Translations under genes and position numbers: made by a program
Notes under the pieces: model-generated
The model's database searches: none
Told to the model about the DNA's origin: nothing
Seen by the model: the letters and a program-made list of their open reading frames with translations, nothing else
NCBI RefSeq assembly: GCF_024273195.1
Contig: NZ_JAMZCU010000001.1
Span: 248,001 to 312,000, forward strand
DNA from: Devosia ureilytica
Lineage (GTDB): Bacteria > Pseudomonadota > Alphaproteobacteria > Rhizobiales > Devosiaceae
Reading direction: 5' to 3'
Length of the DNA stretch: 64,000 bases
Shown here: piece by piece, positions 60,363 to 64,000 of the stretch
Layout of the letters: every line of letters starts with the position of its first letter
Position numbering within the stretch: the first letter of the stretch is position 1

Positions 60363-61844
60363 ATGTTCAATTTCGATAACTACCGCGCCGAATGGGTGCG
60401 GAACGTGCGGGGAGACCTGCTCTCCGGTCTCGTCGTGGCTCTGGCGTTGGTGCCGGAGGCCATTGCCTTCTCGATTATTGCGGGAGTGGACCCCAAGGTG
60501 GGTCTTTATGCCTCCGTGGTGATCGCCATCGTCATTTCGATCTTTGGCGGGCGACCGGCGATGATTTCGGCGGCGACCGCGGCGACAGCAGTGCTGATGG
60601 GTTCCTTGGTGCGTGAGCATGGGCTGGATTACTTGCTTGCGGCCACCATTCTGGCGGGGTTGCTGCAAGTGGCCGCGGGCTATCTGAAGCTTCATACGGT
60701 GATGCGGTTTGTGTCGCGTTCGGTGATGACCGGCTTCGTCAATGCACTCGCCATCCTGATTTTCATGGCGCAGTTGCCCGAGTTGATCGGGGTTCCTTGG
60801 ATGACGTATCCCATGCTGGCCCTGGCATTGGCGATCATCTACCTGTTTCCGCGCCTGACGACCTTGGTGCCTTCGCCTTTGGTGGCGATCATCGTGGTCG
60901 GCCTCATTGTGTTCTTTGGGGGGCTGGATGTGCATCTGGTTGGTGACATGGGCGAATTGCCCACGACCTTGCCGTTCTTCTTCATTCCCAATGTGCCGCT
61001 GACGCTGGACATGCTCTGGATCATCCTGCCCTACTCAGTGGGCGTGGCCGCCGTGGGGCTGCTGGAATCGCTGATGACGGCACAGATCATCGACGAGTTC
61101 ACCGACACGGGCAGCGACAAGCAGCAGGAAAGCGTGGGGCAGGGCATCGCCAATATTGTCTCGGGCTTCTTCGGTGGCATGGCGGGTTGCGCCATGATTG
61201 GCCAGTCTGGGATCAATGTCCGCTCCGGCGGGCGCGGGCGGCTGTCGACCTTCCTGGCGGGGGCTTATCTGCTGGTGCTGCTGGTGGTGCTGGGCGACCT
61301 GCTGCGCAATATTCCCATGCCAGCGCTGGTGGCGATCATGATCATGGTTTCCATCGGCACGTTCGACTGGCGTTCGCTACGCAATCTGCGCGATCACCCG
61401 CGATCGTCCTCGATGGTGATGCTGTCCACTGTCGCCTTTGTGGTGTTCACCCACAATCTGGCGATTGGCGTTCTGGTGGGCGTGTTGCTGTCCGGCGTGT
61501 TCTTTGCCTGGAAGATTTCGCAGATATTTGAAGTGCGCAAGGAAATGAGCGAGGACGGCAAGACCCGGGTCTATCACGTGCAGGGGCAGTTGTTCTTTGC
61601 CTCGGCGGAGCAGTTCATGGCGGCGTTCGACTTTGACGAAAAAGTCGAACGGGTGGTGATCGACCTCACCCATGCGCATATCTGGGATATTTCCAGCGTT
61701 GCCGGGGTCGACAAGGCCGTCATCAAGTTCAGAAAGGCCGGGGTCGATGTCTCGCTCTCAGGTCTGAACAAGGCCAGCGCCACTATCGTCGATAATCTGG
61801 GCGTCCATCACAAAGCCAATGGGGACCTGCTGGTCGGGCATTGA
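60363..61844 (+). CDS. SulP-family anion transporter with STAS domain
   Basis: A 493-residue SLC26/SulP protein. The membrane part begins [36 protein letters not shown] and has 10 or more segments. The C-terminal STAS domain ([23 protein letters not shown] to [20 protein letters not shown]) is cytosolic. Substrates of the family include sulfate, bicarbonate and dicarboxylates, and this one cannot be specified. ATG 60363 is chosen over TTG 60357. Confidence 0.93.
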   Translation: MFNFDNYRAEWVRNVRGDLLSGLVVALALVPEAIAFSIIAGVDPKVGLYASVVIAIVISIFGGRPAMISAATAATAVLMGSLVREHGLDYLLAATILAGLLQVAAGYLKLHTVMRFVSRSVMTGFVNALAILIFMAQLPELIGVPWMTYPMLALALAIIYLFPRLTTLVPSPLVAIIVVGLIVFFGGLDVHLVGDMGELPTTLPFFFIPNVPLTLDMLWIILPYSVGVAAVGLLESLMTAQIIDEFTDTGSDKQQESVGQGIANIVSGFFGGMAGCAMIGQSGINVRSGGRGRLSTFLAGAYLLVLLVVLGDLLRNIPMPALVAIMIMVSIGTFDWRSLRNLRDHPRSSSMVMLSTVAFVVFTHNLAIGVLVGVLLSGVFFAWKISQIFEVRKEMSEDGKTRVYHVQGQLFFASAEQFMAAFDFDEKVERVVIDLTHAHIWDISSVAGVDKAVIKFRKAGVDVSLSGLNKASATIVDNLGVHHKANGDLLVGH

Positions 61845-61855
61845 TCGTGCGGCGG

Positions 61856-61875
61856 GGCCCGGCCATGGCCGGGCC
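61856..61875. terminator. Perfect 20-base palindrome between convergent genes
   Basis: GGCCCGGCCATGGCCGGGCC is a perfect palindrome in the 33-base gap between the sulP-type gene and the DUF1275 gene, where a shared terminator is expected. No T-run follows on either strand, so its activity is uncertain. Confidence 0.5.
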
Positions 61876-61877
61876 TG

Positions 61878-62525
61878 TCAAATGGCCGAACGACGGCCGG
61901 CCCAGAGGTGGCCAAAGGTAAAAGCCACATAGACCGCCGCTGGCAGACAAAGTGTGTAGATGCCGACGAACCGGTAGAGCAGGGCGCCTATGGCGGCCCC
62001 GGCGTATAGGCCTGACCACACCGCGAGATGCTGGAGCCAGCGCTGCGGTGGCGCGGCTCCGCGCAGTGCCAGTGCCAGATCCTGGCCAGCGGTGTACAGC
62101 GTGCCGGTGACAAATGTAGCGCCCAGGCGCACGGCGCCGCGCATGGGCAGGATGGCGTTTTGTGCACCGGCGCTCGCCGCCAAGACCAGCATGGTCTTGT
62201 TGGGCGGGAAGCCGTTCATCGTCAGGGCAAGGGTGAGTGCCACGCCGGCTGATACGGCGGCGCTTACGGCGGCGGGGCCCCAGCGGGTGCTGGAAAAGGC
62301 AGCGAGAGCGCCCAACACGCTGCCGATGAAGAAGAGCACGATGAGCGATGCTGTCAGCAGCACCACCGGCCAGGCACCATCGACAAGGGCGGCGCCACCC
62401 TGAGTGGTATTGCCACTCATGAACGAGGTGAAATAGCCGCCCAGTTCGATAAAGCCGACCGCGTCGATCAGACCGGCCGAGGCCGTCAGGACCGTACCAA
62501 GTGCGAGATGGCGAGTTGGGGTCAT
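61878..62525 (-). CDS. DUF1275 (YoaK-like) membrane protein
   Basis: A 215-residue membrane protein with about six hydrophobic segments. The family motif is ASAGLIDAVGFIELGGYFTSFMSGNTTQ near the N-terminus, followed by AGAQNAILPMRGAVRLGATFVTGTL. The function of the family is unknown. ATG 62525 gives MTPTRHLALGTVL. It lies 7 bases downstream of the HIT gene and is likely in the same transcript. Confidence 0.9.
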   Translation of the reverse strand: MTPTRHLALGTVLTASAGLIDAVGFIELGGYFTSFMSGNTTQGGAALVDGAWPVVLLTASLIVLFFIGSVLGALAAFSSTRWGPAAVSAAVSAGVALTLALTMNGFPPNKTMLVLAASAGAQNAILPMRGAVRLGATFVTGTLYTAGQDLALALRGAAPPQRWLQHLAVWSGLYAGAAIGALLYRFVGIYTLCLPAAVYVAFTFGHLWAGRRSAI

Positions 62526-62532
62526 GGCGCGC

Positions 62533-62949
62533 CTATAGTTCGGAGGCGATATCGCGAGCCAATGCCGCCAATTCGGCATCGTCGGCCTTGCCGCCCGAAT
62601 GGGCGCCCAGTGCGACCCCTTCATAAATGGGGATGATGTGGAAATGGAGGTGGAACACCGTCTGTCCCGCCGGCGCTTCGTTGAACTGCATGACCCGTAA
62701 GCCATCGGCCCTTGTGGCAGCCTTGACCGCCTGCGCCACCCGCTGCACCAGCGGCATCACCGCTGACAGGTCGGCAGGATTGGCATCCAGAAGGTTGCGG
62801 GACGCAGCCTTGGGCACGACGAGCGTATGGCCTTTTGATTGGGGGAAGATGTCCATCATCACCAATGCAATGTCATCCTCGTGCACCTTGTGGCAGGGCA
62901 GGTCGCCGTTGAGGATTTTCGCGAAGATATTGGTGGGATCGTAGGTCAT
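62533..62949 (-). CDS. HIT-family protein
   Basis: A 138-residue histidine-triad nucleotide-binding protein (Hint type). NIFAKILNGDLPCHKVHEDDIALVMMDIFPQSKGHTLV is the family start, and the catalytic triad HLHFHIIP is intact. Members hydrolyse nucleotidyl-amide or related bonds, with substrates such as AMP-lysine or adenosine phosphoramidates. ATG 62949 (MTYDPTN) is the chosen start. It follows the acetyltransferase gene on the same strand. Confidence 0.94.
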   Translation of the reverse strand: MTYDPTNIFAKILNGDLPCHKVHEDDIALVMMDIFPQSKGHTLVVPKAASRNLLDANPADLSAVMPLVQRVAQAVKAATRADGLRVMQFNEAPAGQTVFHLHFHIIPIYEGVALGAHSGGKADDAELAALARDIASEL

Positions 62950-63104
62950 GCGGGCCTCGTGCATTTTCGGCCACCGTAGCCGAGCAATTTCAGGCCCGGA
63001 AGTCCCGCCGGGCGTTGTGCGCCAGATTGTGCCGTTGGGAGGCACGCCGGTGGACGGTCGCTGCCCTCCCCGTTGCGGGAAAGGGTAATTGCCGGGGTGT
63101 TGGT

Positions 63105-64000
63105 CTAGCGCTCCTGCCGTTCGCCCTTGCGAAACGGGGTGAAACTTTCCAGCATCTCCTGCTGCTGTTCGACGGCAGGACGTTCGTCTTCGAGGTAATC
63201 GGCGACGGCGCGGCGAAGGCCGGGGTGCGCTATCCAGTGGACGGAGTGCGTCAGGACCGGCTCGTAGCCGCGTGCCAGCTTGTGTTCGCCCTGGGCGCCG
63301 GCTTCGACCACCGTCAGCTTGTGGGCAATGGCGTAGTCGATGGCCTGGTAGTAGCAGACTTCAAAGTGAAGGAAGGGCACATCGCGGGTGGCGCCCCAGT
63401 TGCGGCCGAAAAGGCGGTCTTTGCCGCGGAAATTGATGGCGCCCGCGATGGGCGTGTCGCCCTCATAGGCCAGCATCAGCACGACGCGGTCGGCCATATA
63501 TTGCCCGAGCAGGGAAAAGAACGTGCGATTGAGATAGGGGCGGCCCCATTTGCGGGCGCCGGTATCCTCGTAGAAATCGTAAAAGGCATCCCAGTGCTGT
63601 TCTTCGATTTCGGCGCCGGTGAGCCAGCGGATGGTGATGCCATCAGCCAGGGCGTCGCGACGTTCGCGGCGGATGGTCTTGCGCTTGCGCGAGGAGAGCG
63701 TGTCGAGAAATTCCTCAAAGCTGGAATAATCGTGGTTGTGCCAGTGAAACTGGGTATCGACCCGGCGGAGCCAGTCGAGTGAGCCGGCGAGGCTGGCTTC
63801 CGCCTCGGGCACAAAGGTCAGGTGGACGGATGAGGCGTCGTGCCGGCCAGCCAGTTGCTGCGCCGTGGAGAGCAGGGCGGACTGTGCTTCGAGGTTGCCT
63901 GATGGCACCAAAAGCTTTGGCGCGGTGGCTGGCGTGAAGGGCACGGAGCCCTGGAGCTTCGGATAGTAGTGGCCGCCGGCTCGTTCCAGCGCATTGGCCC
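63105..64000 (-). CDS. FemAB/GNAT-like (DUF482) protein, 5' end outside window
   Basis: A GNAT-fold protein of the DUF482 (peptidogalycan biosynthesis-like) family. The frame stays open to the window edge and reads ERAGGHYYPKLQGSVPFTPA, so the beginning lies beyond base 64000. Family features are TLSSRKRKTIRRERRDALADGITIRWLTG, GRPYLNRTFFSLLGQYM and the C-terminal GAQGEHKLARGYEPVLTHSVHWI. About 298 residues are present. The biochemical role is unknown. It is adjacent to the HIT gene, as in many relatives. Confidence 0.92.
   Translation of the reverse strand, partial: ANALERAGGHYYPKLQGSVPFTPATAPKLLVPSGNLEAQSALLSTAQQLAGRHDASSVHLTFVPEAEASLAGSLDWLRRVDTQFHWHNHDYSSFEEFLDTLSSRKRKTIRRERRDALADGITIRWLTGAEIEEQHWDAFYDFYEDTGARKWGRPYLNRTFFSLLGQYMADRVVLMLAYEGDTPIAGAINFRGKDRLFGRNWGATRDVPFLHFEVCYYQAIDYAIAHKLTVVEAGAQGEHKLARGYEPVLTHSVHWIAHPGLRRAVADYLEDERPAVEQQQEMLESFTPFRKGERQER

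Overview
The window reads as chromosomal DNA of a GC-rich alphaproteobacterium, most likely of the Hyphomicrobiales and possibly Devosia-like. This is an inference from gene content and order: argS-SPOR-scpAB-tatABC-serS-surE-LytM, yajC-secDF-Mth938-phytoene synthase-like, dsbA-aroQ-accB-accC-aat, rne-amidase-mrcA, dac-clpS-clpA, NDUFA12 and DUF2155 genes, and a B12-dependent ribonucleotide reductase. No species call can be made by eye.

Layout. 1-15.5 kb is a housekeeping block: translation (argS, serS), chromosome condensation (scpA, scpB), Tat export (tatABC), envelope maintenance (SPOR protein, LytM/NlpD-like lipoprotein) and Sec export (yajC, secDF). 15.8-29.6 kb is an accessory uptake and catabolism region of two adjacent operons. 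Operon 1 has a divergent FCD-type GntR regulator, a PotABCD-type ABC transporter with a Tat-exported binding protein, an Asp/Glu/hydantoin-type racemase and a GNAT protein. Operon 2 has a TetR regulator, a BMP/nucleoside-type ABC transporter, a RutB-like cysteine hydrolase and a RidA/RutC-like protein. Both are preceded by textbook sigma-54 promoters (TGGCACG-N4-TTGC), which points to nitrogen-regulated use of small N-containing compounds, probably ureides, hydantoins or pyrimidine/purine derivatives. This is the most interesting part of the window.

29.6-35.3 kb holds a small membrane-protein gene, a decayed IS3-family transposase end, a gene-poor stretch rich in inverted repeats (possible structured RNA) and nrdJ on the minus strand. 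Upstream of nrdJ lie two NrdR-box-like sites exactly 31 bp apart. 35.3-44.2 kb has NDUFA12 and DUF2155 genes, an inserted trio (a degenerate SDR, a GyrI-like protein and an APH(3')-like kinase), the dsbA-aroQ-accBC-aat set on the minus strand, then an aminotransferase and an acetyltransferase. 44.2-51.7 kb has a MITE-like repeat pair, rne with a long leader, an N-acetylmuramoyl-L-alanine amidase, mrcA and tRNA-Leu(CAA). 51.7-64 kb has azlCD, a MATE exporter, a hydrolase, a SPOR-tailed D,D-carboxypeptidase, clpS-clpA, a SulP transporter, a DUF1275 protein, a HIT protein and a FemAB-like acetyltransferase cut by the window end.

Many neighbours overlap by 1-4 bases, so operon structure is well supported. 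Several intergenic palindromes resemble the repeats common in rhizobial genomes. One forms a 25-bp hairpin between a binding-protein gene and its permease gene.
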